Shown here: piece after piece, positions 39,180-47,997 of the stretch
Position numbering within the stretch: position 1 is the stretch's first letter
How the letters are laid out: each line of letters starts with the position of its first letter
NCBI GenBank assembly: GCA_051002235.1
Contig: JBPCMN010000042.1
Coordinates: 3,119-67,118 of the forward strand
Reading direction: 5' to 3'
From: JBPCMN01 sp013695115
GTDB taxonomy: Bacteria; Actinomycetota; Acidimicrobiia; IMCC26256; JACDBD01
Length of the DNA stretch: 64,000 nt
Notes under the pieces: model-generated
What the model saw: only the letters and a program-made list of their open reading frames with translations
Told to the model about the DNA's origin: nothing
Databases searched by the model: none
Program-made: the position numbers and the translations under genes

Positions 39180-40277
39180 GTGAAGTTCCGTTGCGAGCGC
39201 GACACCCTCGCCGATGCCGTCGCCACCGCCCAGCGCGCGGTCGCGGCCCGGCCCGGGGCGCTTCCGGTGTTGTCGGGTCTGCGGCTAGGGCTCGGGGCCG
39301 ACGGGGTGGAGCTGGTGGGCTCCGACCTCGAGCTCACGATTCGGGTCCAGGCGCCGGCCAACGTCGAGGGCGAGGGGAGCGCGGTCGTCCCTGCCCGGTT
39401 GTTGTCCGACATCGTGCGCAAGCTGGAGGCCGGTCAAGTCACGGTCGAGTTCGGTGACGAGGACGCGCGCATCGCAGGGGGCCGAGCCAACTTCGCGTTG
39501 CGGACGCTGCCGGCGTCCGACTTTCCGCGGCTTCCGGAGGTCGCGGGCGCCGGTGTCCGGGTCGAGGCAGGCGCGCTGGCGGAGGCCCTCCGACAGGTGG
39601 TGCCGGCGGCTTCCCGCGACGACGCCCGGCCGATCCTGACCGGAGTGCTGCTCACCGCGTCGGGCGAGGGCCTGCGGTTGGTGGCGACCGACTCCTACCG
39701 GCTCGCGGTCCGCGACCTCAAGGGAGTCACCCAGTTCCTCGAAGAAGGCCAGAAGGTGCTCGTGGCGGGGCGGGGACTCGCCGAGGTGCAGCGCCTCCTC
39801 GGCGGCGGTGAGATCGAAGTGGTCCTCGGCGACCGCGAGGTGGTGTTCCGGGTCGGCAAGACCGAGGTCACCGCCCGGCTCATCGAGGGCGACTTCCCCA
39901 ACTACGAGCAGCTCATCCCGAGCGGGTACCCCAACCGGCTTACGGTCAGCCGGGATGTGCTCCACGCCGCGGTCGAGCGCGTCCGGCTCGTCGGTCAAGG
40001 TCGCGACACCGCGCCGATCCGGCTGGCGATGACGGCCGAGGGCCTGGAGCTCTCGGCGGTCGCCCAGGACGTCGGCGAGGCCCACGAGGCGGTCGAGGCC
40101 AAGTACGAAGGCACCGACCTGACGGTGGCGTTCAACTCGCAGTTCCTGCTGGAGGGGATCGACGCCGCCGGCGCACCCGAGATCGTGATCGAGTCGATCG
40201 ACCCGTTGAAGCCGGCCGTGCTGCGCGGCGACAACGCCGACTTCCTATACTTGTTGATGCCGGTCCGCATCTCCTGA
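39180..40277 (+). CDS. dnaN: DNA polymerase III beta sliding clamp
   Basis: Ring-shaped processivity clamp, 365 residues, normal length. It begins KFRCERDTLADAVATAQRAV and includes PAASRDDARPILTGVLL, LVATDSYRLAVRDL (partner-binding pocket) and the C-terminal LYLLMPVRIS. The repeated three-domain pattern is present. GTG 39180 follows GAGGGAGG. It probably also recruits NucS. Confidence 0.97.
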   Translation: MKFRCERDTLADAVATAQRAVAARPGALPVLSGLRLGLGADGVELVGSDLELTIRVQAPANVEGEGSAVVPARLLSDIVRKLEAGQVTVEFGDEDARIAGGRANFALRTLPASDFPRLPEVAGAGVRVEAGALAEALRQVVPAASRDDARPILTGVLLTASGEGLRLVATDSYRLAVRDLKGVTQFLEEGQKVLVAGRGLAEVQRLLGGGEIEVVLGDREVVFRVGKTEVTARLIEGDFPNYEQLIPSGYPNRLTVSRDVLHAAVERVRLVGQGRDTAPIRLAMTAEGLELSAVAQDVGEAHEAVEAKYEGTDLTVAFNSQFLLEGIDAAGAPEIVIESIDPLKPAVLRGDNADFLYLLMPVRIS

Positions 40278-40296
40278 ATCTCCGGGGCGGCGCCGC

Positions 40297-41421
40297 GTGA
40301 GAGTCACCGAGCTGGCCCTCACCGACTTCCGTTGCTACCGCTCGGCCCACCTCGTCCCCGCCCCCGGCGTGACCGTGATCGTCGGGGCCAACGGCCAGGG
40401 CAAGACCAGCCTGCTCGAAGCGGTGGGATGGGCCGCGACCGCGCGGTCGTTCCGGCGCGTGCCGGACGCGGTGCTCGTGCGCGCCGGCTGCGATCAGGCG
40501 ATCCTGCGCGCCGAAGTGGAGGATGACGGCCGGGCTCAACTGCTCGAGGCCGAGGTGCGCGCCCAGGGCCGCAACCGGGTCCGGCTCAACCGCCACCCGG
40601 TGGCGCGGACCCGCGACCTCCTGGGCCTGCTGCGGGTCACCGTGTTCGGGCCCGACGACCTCGAGCTGGTCAAGGGCGGCCCGGCGGCGCGGCGGGGCTA
40701 TCTCGACGACCTGCTGGTGGCCATCACCCCCCGCTACGAAGCCGCCCGGTCCGACTTCGAGCGGGTGCTTCGGCAACGCAACGCGCTCCTCCGCCAGGGC
40801 GTCACCGGCGACGACGCGGAGCGGACCCTGGCGGTGTTCGACGACCAGCTCGTCGGCGCGGGCGGCGAGCTCGTCCGCGGCCGCCTCGGGCTGGTCGACC
40901 GGCTGACCGGGCCGATCGGCGCCGCCTACCAGTCCCTGGCGGGAGGCGCCGCCGAGGTCGGCGCCGCCTACGAGGCCGAGTGGGCGGAGGGGCCGGTCCC
41001 TCCCGGCGCGGATGCGCCCGCTCCCGACGAGGTGGAGGAGCTCCTCCGGGCTGCGCTCGTCGCGCGGCACCGCCAGGAGCGCGACCGGGGCGTCACCCTG
41101 GTCGGGCCGCACCGGGACGAGTGGCGGCTGCACGTCGACGGGCTCGACGCCCGGGCTCACGCTTCCCAGGGCGAGCAGCGCACCCTGGCCCTCGCGCTGC
41201 GCCTGGCCGGTCACCGCGTGTGCACCGACCTCGTCGGCCGCGCCCCCGTCCTGCTCCTCGACGACGTGTTCAGCGAGCTCGATCCCCAGCGAGCGGAGGC
41301 GCTGGTCGCGCACCTGCCCGACGGTCAGTCCCTCCTCACGACCGCTTCGTCGGTCCCGAACGGGATCCGTCCCGAGCGTCGTCTCCGGGTCGGCGACGGT
41401 CGCGTCGAGGAGGACGAGTGA
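40297..41421 (+). CDS. recF: DNA replication/repair protein RecF
   Basis: SMC-like ATPase that helps load RecA at gaps; 374 residues. Walker A is GANGQGKTSLLEAVGW near 30, the signature SQGEQRTLALALRLAG near 290 and Walker B VLLLDDVFSELDPQR near 318. GTG 40297 begins RVTELALTDFRCYRSA, the normal N-terminus. Its TGA overlaps the dciA GTG. Confidence 0.96.
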   Translation: MRVTELALTDFRCYRSAHLVPAPGVTVIVGANGQGKTSLLEAVGWAATARSFRRVPDAVLVRAGCDQAILRAEVEDDGRAQLLEAEVRAQGRNRVRLNRHPVARTRDLLGLLRVTVFGPDDLELVKGGPAARRGYLDDLLVAITPRYEAARSDFERVLRQRNALLRQGVTGDDAERTLAVFDDQLVGAGGELVRGRLGLVDRLTGPIGAAYQSLAGGAAEVGAAYEAEWAEGPVPPGADAPAPDEVEELLRAALVARHRQERDRGVTLVGPHRDEWRLHVDGLDARAHASQGEQRTLALALRLAGHRVCTDLVGRAPVLLLDDVFSELDPQRAEALVAHLPDGQSLLTTASSVPNGIRPERRLRVGDGRVEEDE

Positions 41422-41735
41422 ACGACCGCCCCTCCAACGACGAGCCGGCCCGTCTCCGCGACACGCTGGCCGCGGTCGGCGCCGACCTGGGACTTCCCGC
41501 CCCCGACGCCCTCGCAGCGCTGGCGCTGGGCTGGCCCGAGCTCGCGGGAGCAGAGCTGGCCGCGCACTCGCGGGTGGGGTCCCTGCGCGAGGGGGTTCTG
41601 ACCGTCGTCGTCGACGCTCCCGGGTGGGCGACACCCCTCCGGTACCTCCAGCCGAAGGTGCTCGAGCGCGCCGCCGCGGCACTCGGCGAGGGGGTGGTCC
41701 GCGGCCTCCGGATCCGGGTCGAATCCTCCGCCTGA
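41418..41735 (+). CDS. dciA: DciA-type (DUF721) helicase-associated protein
   Basis: A 105-residue DUF721 protein. The core is LGWPELAGAELAAHSRVGSLREGVLTVVVDAPGWATPLRYLQPKVLER, with the conserved W. DciA proteins are the ancestral DnaB loaders in bacteria without DnaC/DnaI, and the recF-dciA-gyrB order is typical of actinobacteria. GTG 41418 overlaps the recF TGA and has GAGGAGG upstream. Confidence 0.9.
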   Translation: MNDRPSNDEPARLRDTLAAVGADLGLPAPDALAALALGWPELAGAELAAHSRVGSLREGVLTVVVDAPGWATPLRYLQPKVLERAAAALGEGVVRGLRIRVESSA

Positions 41736-41784
41736 CGACCCGCCCGAGGGGCCCGTCCTACGCGTCGTCGACACACCTGTCTGG

Positions 41785-41880
41785 TAAACTGAGAGCAACG
41801 GTTTTAGGGGCTCTGACCAGGGGTTTCACCCTGAATCCGACCCTCGTCGGGTCCGCCCCCCCGACCCCGTCGAGACGCCG
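41785..41880 (+). promoter_or_regulatory. gyrB promoter and structured leader
   Basis: A -10-like TAAACT (41785-41790) is followed by a leader of about 85 nt. Two hairpins are visible: CAGGG/CCCTG (41818-41822 with 41829-41833, 6-nt loop) and GACCC/GGGTC (41839-41843 with 41849-41853, 5-nt loop). No good -35 is seen. gyrase genes are often supercoiling-controlled at the promoter; the hairpins could add control. Confidence 0.45.
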
Positions 41881-44800
41881 GTGAACGTCCCCCCGGGCGA
41901 GTCCTCCGGCCAGAGAAAAAGGCGTTCTCGCTTGGCTTACGCGGCAAAAGACATCACCGTTCTGAAGGGCCTGGAGCCGGTCCGCGAGCGCCCCGGGATG
42001 TACATCGGGTCCACCGGCCCGTCGGGTCTGCACCACCTCGTCTACGAGGTTGTGGACAACTCGATCGACGAGGCGATGGCGGGGTACTGCGACCGCATCG
42101 ACGTGACACTGCTGGCCGACGGCGGCTGCCGGGTGACCGACAACGGCCGCGGGATCCCGGTCGACAACCACCGCGACTTCAAGAACAAGTCCGCCGCCGA
42201 GGTGATCATGACCACCCTTCACGCCGGCGGGAAGTTCGGCGGTGAGGGCTACAAGATCTCCGGCGGCCTGCACGGCGTCGGCGTGTCGGTGGTCAACGCG
42301 CTCTCCGACAAGCTCGACCTCGAGATCCACCGCGACGGCGGTAAATGGGAGCAGCACTTCGCCAAGGGCGGGAAGCCCCAGGGCAAGCTGCAGAAGGTCG
42401 CGACCTCGAGGAAGAAGGGCACGACCGTCACCTTCTGGCCCGACCCCCGCGTCTTCGAGGAGACCGAGTTCCGGGCCCAGACCATCCTCGAGCGCCTGCG
42501 CGAGATGGCGTTCCTCAACAAGGGCCTCGAGATCCGCTTCGTCGACGAGCGCCCGCGTCCGAGGCTCGAGCAGACCTACAAGTACTCCGGCGGCGTCGTC
42601 GACTTCGTCAAGCACCTCAACGCGTCGAAGGACCCACTGTTCAAGCGGGTCATCGCGCTCGAGGAGTCCTCGGCGAGCGGCGAGGTCGAGATCGCGATGC
42701 AGTGGAACACCGGTTTCCACGAGGGCCTCCACTCGTTCGCCAACAACATCGCTACGACCGAGGGAGGCATGCACGAGGAGGGCTTCAAGAAGGCCCTCAC
42801 CAACGCGGTGAACAAGTACGCCAAGGTCAAGGGGCTGGTGAAGGACAAAGACGTCCAGCTGCTCGGCGAGGACATCCGCGAGGGAATGACCGCGATCCTC
42901 TCGGTCAAGTTGCAGAACCCGCAGTTCGAGGGGCAGACGAAGTCGAAGCTCGGCAACACCGAGATGCGGTCGTTCGTCGAGAAGGCCACCAACGAGAAAC
43001 TGGGGGATTGGCTCGAGGAGCACCCGCCCGAGGCGCGCCAGATCATGGTCAAGGCGACCCAGGCCGCCCGGGCGCGCATCGCCGCCCGCCAGGCCCGCGA
43101 CCTCACCCGGCGCAAGTCCCTCCTCGACTCCTCGGCGATGCCAGGCAAGCTCGCCGACTGCTCGTCGAACGACCCGAGCGAGACCGAGTTGTTCATCGTC
43201 GAGGGCGACAGCGCCGGCGGCAGCGCCAAGCGGGCGCGCGACCCGCGTATCCAGGCGATCCTCCCGATCCGGGGGAAGATCCTCAACGTCGAGCGTGCAC
43301 GCATCGACAAGATGCTCAAGAACGAGGAGATCCAGGCGCTCATCACCGCCATCGGCACCGGCGTAGCCGAGGACTTCGACGGCGAGAAGGTCCGGTACCA
43401 CAAGGTGATCGTGATGTCGGTCGAGGGTGACGAGCCCGTCCTCCTTACCGACGAAGAAGGCCACCTGGAGCTCGAGCCGATCGGTCGGGTAGTTGACGGC
43501 TGGCTCGCCGACGGGATCGACACCCCCGGCATCTCCGCGGTGAGCGTCGACAAGATCAGCAAGCGGTCGCGCGTGTCTCCGATGAAGAAGGTCATCCGCC
43601 ACCACTACCGGGGCTGGATGCACACACTCAAGACCGCGTACGGCCGATCGATCTCCGTCACCGCCGGCCACTCGGTCTACGTCTACGAAGCCGGACGCAT
43701 CACCACCCGCCCGGTCGCCCAGCTCGGGATCGGGGATCTCGTCGTCGCCCCTCGAAGGCTTCCGCGCGCCGAGCATGAGATCACCAGCCTCGATCTCTTG
43801 GAGCTCTTCGTCGTCAACGGGCTCGGGCGCGGCCTGCGGGTCGACGGCGAGTCCGTCCGCCGGCGAAACGCCGACAGAGTTGCGGCGCAATACCCCGCCG
43901 AGTTCCGCGTCGACGATCGGCGTATGCAGCTTCCCGTAGCGGAGTGGAGGCGGCTCGCGGCGCGGCGGCGGGCGCTGGGTATCACCCAGCAGCAGATGGC
44001 CGAAGCGATCGGCCACCGCCAGGCCTGCACGGTCAGCGAGTTCGAGACCGGCCGAACGAGGCCGAGCCGGGCCGCCTTCCGCGCCTACCTCGCCGTCGTG
44101 GGTGAGGACATCCCGGAGGCGGCCTTGGAGGCTCCGTCACGACTCGAGCGCTGGACCGATGAATCCGACGGTTCACACAACGCGCGGTGGCGCCGCGCCG
44201 GGCACTCGTGCCGCATGGATGAGTTGACCGTGGACGACCTCGTCCTGCTCGATGGTGAGGTGGAGGTTGTCCCCCAAGCTCATCGCGACAGAGCGTTCGG
44301 GCGGCACCTCCCGATCACCGAGGAACTCTGCTACTTCCTCGGCTGGTACGCCGCCGAAGGAACTACTGCCCGTCGTTCGCAGGTGGCGCTGGCGCTGGGC
44401 GAGGAGGACGCTCGATACATCCCCTCGATCATCAGCGCTATTCAATCCGTGTTTGGCGAGAACCCCCGGCTGCACATCGATCGTCGGCACGCGCGCTCAT
44501 GGAAGCTGTACTTCCATTCTCCGCTGGCGGCGCGCCTCGTCGTTGCTTTGGGGCTCGGCGGCCACGCCCACGAGAAGCGTGTGCCGAACCTCATGTTCAA
44601 CGTCAGCACCAAGTGTCAGACCGCCTTCCTCGAGGGGCTCTATCTCGGGGACGGCTCGAAGGGGTGTCAAGAAGGACGAGTGGTGTTCTCGACGGTGGCA
44701 AGCGCCCTGGCTACCGGCATTCTGTACCTCCTTGGGCAACTGGGCATCACCGCTTCAAGGTTTGCGGCAGCGGTTCCGCCCACAAACAATTTGGCGTCGG

Positions 44801-45492
44801 CGCAGACGGTGTACACGGTCCAAGCGAGCGGGAAGGATCAGCTGCTCGAGCTCGAGAACGTCTGGCGACGGGCGCCGAATGCCGACCGGATGCGGAAGTA
44901 CGCGACGTCTGGCCGACGCGGGTGGTCGAGATGGGTGCCCATCAGCGACGATCTCATGGCGCTGCCGGTGCGCTCGAATGTCGCCCGTCCCTTCAATGGG
45001 GACGTCTACGACCTATCCGTGGCGGACGACGAGAACTTCGTGTGCGGTCATGGTGGCGGGGTGCTGGTAAAAAATACTGACGCTGATGTAGATGGCAGCC
45101 ACATCCGGACGCTCCTACTGACGTTCTTCTTCCGTCAGCTCCAGAACTTGATCACGCAGCGCTGTATCTACATCGCGCAGCCCCCGCTCTACCGCGCCGA
45201 CATCGGCAAGGAGCGCCACTACCTCAAGGACGACGCCGCGCTCCGAGCCTTCGAGGCCGACCACGAAGGGCGCAAGCTCGAAGTGATGCGGTTCAAGGGC
45301 CTGGGCGAGATGGACTGGGAAGAGCTCAAGGTCACGACCATGGACCCGGCGACGAGGACGCTCCTCCAGATCTCGGCGGAGGACGCCGCCATCGCCGACG
45401 AGGTGTTCTCGAAGCTCATGGGCGAGGACGTCGAGACCCGCCGTCACTTCATTCAAGAGAACGCCAAGGACGTCCGCTTCATCGACGCCTGA
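41881..45492 (+). CDS. gyrB: DNA gyrase subunit B, interrupted by an in-frame intein
   Basis: Precursor of 1203 residues; removing the intein (residues 513-1065) leaves a 650-residue GyrB of usual length. GHKL ATPase motifs are VDNSIDEAMAGYCD, TDNGRGIPVD and GGLHGVGVSVVNALS. The TOPRIM domain has LFIVEGDSAGGSAKRARD, GKILNVE and, after the intein, TDADVDGSHIRTLLLTFFFR. The C-terminal end has RFKGLGEMDWEELKVTTMDP. It supplies ATP hydrolysis and part of the cleavage centre for negative supercoiling. GTG 41881 is used; TTG 41932, just before AYAAKDITVL, is possible. Confidence 0.95.
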   Translation: MNVPPGESSGQRKRRSRLAYAAKDITVLKGLEPVRERPGMYIGSTGPSGLHHLVYEVVDNSIDEAMAGYCDRIDVTLLADGGCRVTDNGRGIPVDNHRDFKNKSAAEVIMTTLHAGGKFGGEGYKISGGLHGVGVSVVNALSDKLDLEIHRDGGKWEQHFAKGGKPQGKLQKVATSRKKGTTVTFWPDPRVFEETEFRAQTILERLREMAFLNKGLEIRFVDERPRPRLEQTYKYSGGVVDFVKHLNASKDPLFKRVIALEESSASGEVEIAMQWNTGFHEGLHSFANNIATTEGGMHEEGFKKALTNAVNKYAKVKGLVKDKDVQLLGEDIREGMTAILSVKLQNPQFEGQTKSKLGNTEMRSFVEKATNEKLGDWLEEHPPEARQIMVKATQAARARIAARQARDLTRRKSLLDSSAMPGKLADCSSNDPSETELFIVEGDSAGGSAKRARDPRIQAILPIRGKILNVERARIDKMLKNEEIQALITAIGTGVAEDFDGEKVRYHKVIVMSVEGDEPVLLTDEEGHLELEPIGRVVDGWLADGIDTPGISAVSVDKISKRSRVSPMKKVIRHHYRGWMHTLKTAYGRSISVTAGHSVYVYEAGRITTRPVAQLGIGDLVVAPRRLPRAEHEITSLDLLELFVVNGLGRGLRVDGESVRRRNADRVAAQYPAEFRVDDRRMQLPVAEWRRLAARRRALGITQQQMAEAIGHRQACTVSEFETGRTRPSRAAFRAYLAVVGEDIPEAALEAPSRLERWTDESDGSHNARWRRAGHSCRMDELTVDDLVLLDGEVEVVPQAHRDRAFGRHLPITEELCYFLGWYAAEGTTARRSQVALALGEEDARYIPSIISAIQSVFGENPRLHIDRRHARSWKLYFHSPLAARLVVALGLGGHAHEKRVPNLMFNVSTKCQTAFLEGLYLGDGSKGCQEGRVVFSTVASALATGILYLLGQLGITASRFAAAVPPTNNLASAQTVYTVQASGKDQLLELENVWRRAPNADRMRKYATSGRRGWSRWVPISDDLMALPVRSNVARPFNGDVYDLSVADDENFVCGHGGGVLVKNTDADVDGSHIRTLLLTFFFRQLQNLITQRCIYIAQPPLYRADIGKERHYLKDDAALRAFEADHEGRKLEVMRFKGLGEMDWEELKVTTMDPATRTLLQISAEDAAIADEVFSKLMGEDVETRRHFIQENAKDVRFIDA
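43417..45075 (+). other. GyrB intein with LAGLIDADG endonuclease and internal HTH
   Basis: A 553-residue intein inserted between M and T of the TOPRIM motif VIVM/TDADVDG. It starts with Ser1 (SVEGDEPVLLTDEEG), has block B SVTAGHSVYV (His 85), block F GDVYDLSVADDENFVCG and ends VLVKN before Thr+1, so the penultimate residue is Lys rather than the usual His. Endonuclease motifs are LCYFLGWYAAEG (about 303-314, acidic E) and FLEGLYLGDGSK (about 404-415, acidic D), both intact. Between block B and the endonuclease lies a phage-repressor-like HTH (about 177-228: LAARRRALGITQQQMAEAIG, TVSEFETGRTRPS). Codon use is less GC-rich than in the flanks. Confidence 0.93.
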
Positions 45493-45523
45493 GCGGGCGC
45501 GGAACACGAGGAGAATCACCGGC

Positions 45524-47992
45524 ATGCCGGACGACGGCGCACAGCAGACGCTGGGGAACGTCGAGCCCATCGAGCTTCAAGAGGAGATGGAGCGCTCGTT
45601 CCTCGACTACGCCGTCTCGGTCATCACCGCACGCGCCCTGCCCGACGCGCGTGACGGTCTCAAGCCGGTGCAACGCCGGATCCTGTACGGAATGTACGAC
45701 CAAGGCCTGCGACCCGACCGGAAGCACAAGAAGTCGGCCTCGGCCGTCGGCGACGTCATGAGCAAGTACCACCCGCACGACAGCACGGCCATCTACGACG
45801 CGCTGGCGCGCATGGCGCAGGACTTCTCGCTGCGAGAGCCCCTGGTCGACGGGCACGGGAACTTTGGCTCTCCCGACCCGAACGACCGACCCGCGGCCGC
45901 GCGGTACACCGAAGCGCGGCTCGCGCCGCTGGCGATGGCGGTAGTAGGCGAGATCGACGAGGACACCGTCGACTTCGAGGACACCTACGACGGCGAGAAC
46001 ACCGAGCCCTCGGTGCTGCCGGCCCGCTATCCCAACATGCTCGTCAACGGCGCCGGCGGCATCGCGGTCGGCATGGCCACCAACATCCCGCCCCACAACC
46101 TGGGCGAGGTGATCGACGCCGCCATCCACATGATCGACAACCCCGACGCCAAGCCCAAGGACCTGATGAACTTCGTGAAGGGCCCCGACTTCCCGACCGG
46201 CGCGCTGATCCTCGGCCGCAAGGGGATAGACGAGGCGTACAAGACCGGCCGCGGCTCCATCAAGATGCGCGCCGTCGCCGAGATCGACGAGGGCGGCAAG
46301 CGCAACGAGATGCGCATCGTCGTCACAGAGGTCCCGTACCAGACGTCGGTCGAGGTGATCGGCCAGAAGATCGCCGAGCTCGTGAACGACCGCAAGATCG
46401 ACGGTATCCGCGACGTGCGCAACGAGTCGTCGGGCGACACCACCAAGCTCGTCATCGAGCTCAAGCGCGACGCCAATCCGCAGATCGTGCTGAACCAGCT
46501 CTACAAGCACACGCCGATGCAGGCGACCTTCTCGGCGCACATGCTCGCCCTGGTCGACGGCGTGCCCCGCCTGCTCTCACTCGACCGGGCGATCGTCGTC
46601 TATGTCGCCCACCAGATCGAGGTCGTCACCCGCCGGACGCAGTACCGGCTCCGCAAGGCGCAGGAGCGCGAGCACATCCTCCAGGGCCTCGTCCGCGCCC
46701 TCGACATGATCGACGCGGTGATCGAGCTCATCCGGGGGGCGGCCGACGTCGACACCGCCCGCGCCGGGCTGATGGCCAAGCCGTTCGAGTTCACCGAGGT
46801 GCAGGCCAACTTCATCCTCGACATGCAGCTGCGCCGCCTCACCCAGCTCGAGGGTAGGAAGCTGCGCGACGACCTCGCCGAGATCCAGGAGACAATCAAG
46901 GATCTCGAGTCGATTCTCAAGAGCAAGAAGAAGCTCCACACGGTCGTCAAGACGGAGCTCGGTGACATCCGCGACCAGTTCGCCACCGAGCGGCGCACGA
47001 AGATCACGCGCGACACCGGCGACCTCGACGTCCTCGATCTCATCGACGACGAAGAGGTCGTGGTCGTGCTCTCGAAGAAGGGTTACGTGAAGACGGTCGC
47101 GGCCGACTCGTTTCGGCGCCAGGGGCGCGGTGGGCGCGGGGTGGCGGCGGCGAAGCTGCGCGACGAGGATTATGTCGAGCACCTGCTCATCACGAGTGCC
47201 CACTCCTATCTGCTGTTCTTCTCCAACCGGGGCCGCGTCTACCGGCTGCGAGCCCATGAGATCCCGATGAAGGAGCGGACCGCGCGCGGCACCGCGATCG
47301 TGAACCTGCTCTCCCTCGGGGCCGAGGAGAAGATCCAGGCGATCATCGACACCCGGACATACGAGGACGGCGCCTATCTCTTCTTCGCGACGAAGAAGGG
47401 AATGGTCAAGAAGACCCGGATCACCGAATACGACTCGAGCATCCGCAGCGGCCTGAGGGCGATCAACCTCAACGCCGGCGACGAGCTCGTACGCGTGATC
47501 CAGACCACTGGGCGCAGCGACATCATGCTCGTGTCGCGCGAGGGCATGACGATCCGCTTCTCCGAAGGCGGTGTGCGCGCGATGGGGCGCGCGACCGCGG
47601 GCGTGCGGGGAATGAAGCTCAAGGACAAAGCCGATGCGGTCGTGGCGTGCTCCGTCGCCCGCAACGACGCCGTCATGCTGTTCGTGAGCTCGAGCGGTCA
47701 CGGCAAGCGGACGAAGTTGAGCCTCTTCAAGTGCCAGAACCGGGGCGGAACGGGCGTCAGGGGCATGAAGATCACTGCCGCCCGGGGGGGCGTAGTCTCC
47801 GCCTTCACCGTGGGCCCGGACGACGAAATCTTGGTGATCTCGTCGGGCGGCAATATCATCCGCATGGAAGCCAAAGAGATCTCGGCCCAAGGGCGGGACG
47901 CGACCGGCGTTCGGGTGGCCCGCCTCGGCGATGGCCAATCCGTGGTGGCGGTGGCGCCCGTGCTCGAAGCCGATGACGGAGAGGACACCTAG
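45524..47992 (+). CDS. gyrA: DNA gyrase subunit A
   Basis: An 822-residue subunit that cuts and rejoins DNA. The N-terminus is LQEEMERSFLDYAVSVITARALPDARDGLKPVQRRIL. The catalytic Tyr lies in AAARYTEARLAPLA near 125. The quinolone region reads GDVMSKYHPHDSTAIYDALARM, with Asp-Ser-Thr where most GyrA have Gly-Asp-Ser. The C-terminal pinwheel contains the GyrA box RRQGRGGRG. ATG 45524 follows GAGGAGA; 31 nt after gyrB. No intein. Confidence 0.96.
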   Translation: MPDDGAQQTLGNVEPIELQEEMERSFLDYAVSVITARALPDARDGLKPVQRRILYGMYDQGLRPDRKHKKSASAVGDVMSKYHPHDSTAIYDALARMAQDFSLREPLVDGHGNFGSPDPNDRPAAARYTEARLAPLAMAVVGEIDEDTVDFEDTYDGENTEPSVLPARYPNMLVNGAGGIAVGMATNIPPHNLGEVIDAAIHMIDNPDAKPKDLMNFVKGPDFPTGALILGRKGIDEAYKTGRGSIKMRAVAEIDEGGKRNEMRIVVTEVPYQTSVEVIGQKIAELVNDRKIDGIRDVRNESSGDTTKLVIELKRDANPQIVLNQLYKHTPMQATFSAHMLALVDGVPRLLSLDRAIVVYVAHQIEVVTRRTQYRLRKAQEREHILQGLVRALDMIDAVIELIRGAADVDTARAGLMAKPFEFTEVQANFILDMQLRRLTQLEGRKLRDDLAEIQETIKDLESILKSKKKLHTVVKTELGDIRDQFATERRTKITRDTGDLDVLDLIDDEEVVVVLSKKGYVKTVAADSFRRQGRGGRGVAAAKLRDEDYVEHLLITSAHSYLLFFSNRGRVYRLRAHEIPMKERTARGTAIVNLLSLGAEEKIQAIIDTRTYEDGAYLFFATKKGMVKKTRITEYDSSIRSGLRAINLNAGDELVRVIQTTGRSDIMLVSREGMTIRFSEGGVRAMGRATAGVRGMKLKDKADAVVACSVARNDAVMLFVSSSGHGKRTKLSLFKCQNRGGTGVRGMKITAARGGVVSAFTVGPDDEILVISSGGNIIRMEAKEISAQGRDATGVRVARLGDGQSVVAVAPVLEADDGEDT

Positions 47993-47997
47993 CCCGC

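Noticed and set aside
41758..44016. Long minus-strand open frame (about 750 codons) opposite gyrB
   Set aside because: It is a GC-rich shadow: composition is Leu/Asp/Val/Gly repeats, no known motif, and the plus strand encodes clear GyrB and intein motifs.
43417..45075. Intein read as a phage or mobile-element insertion with its own repressor gene
   Set aside because: The frame is continuous with GyrB at both ends, with intein blocks at the edges; the HTH has no start of its own.
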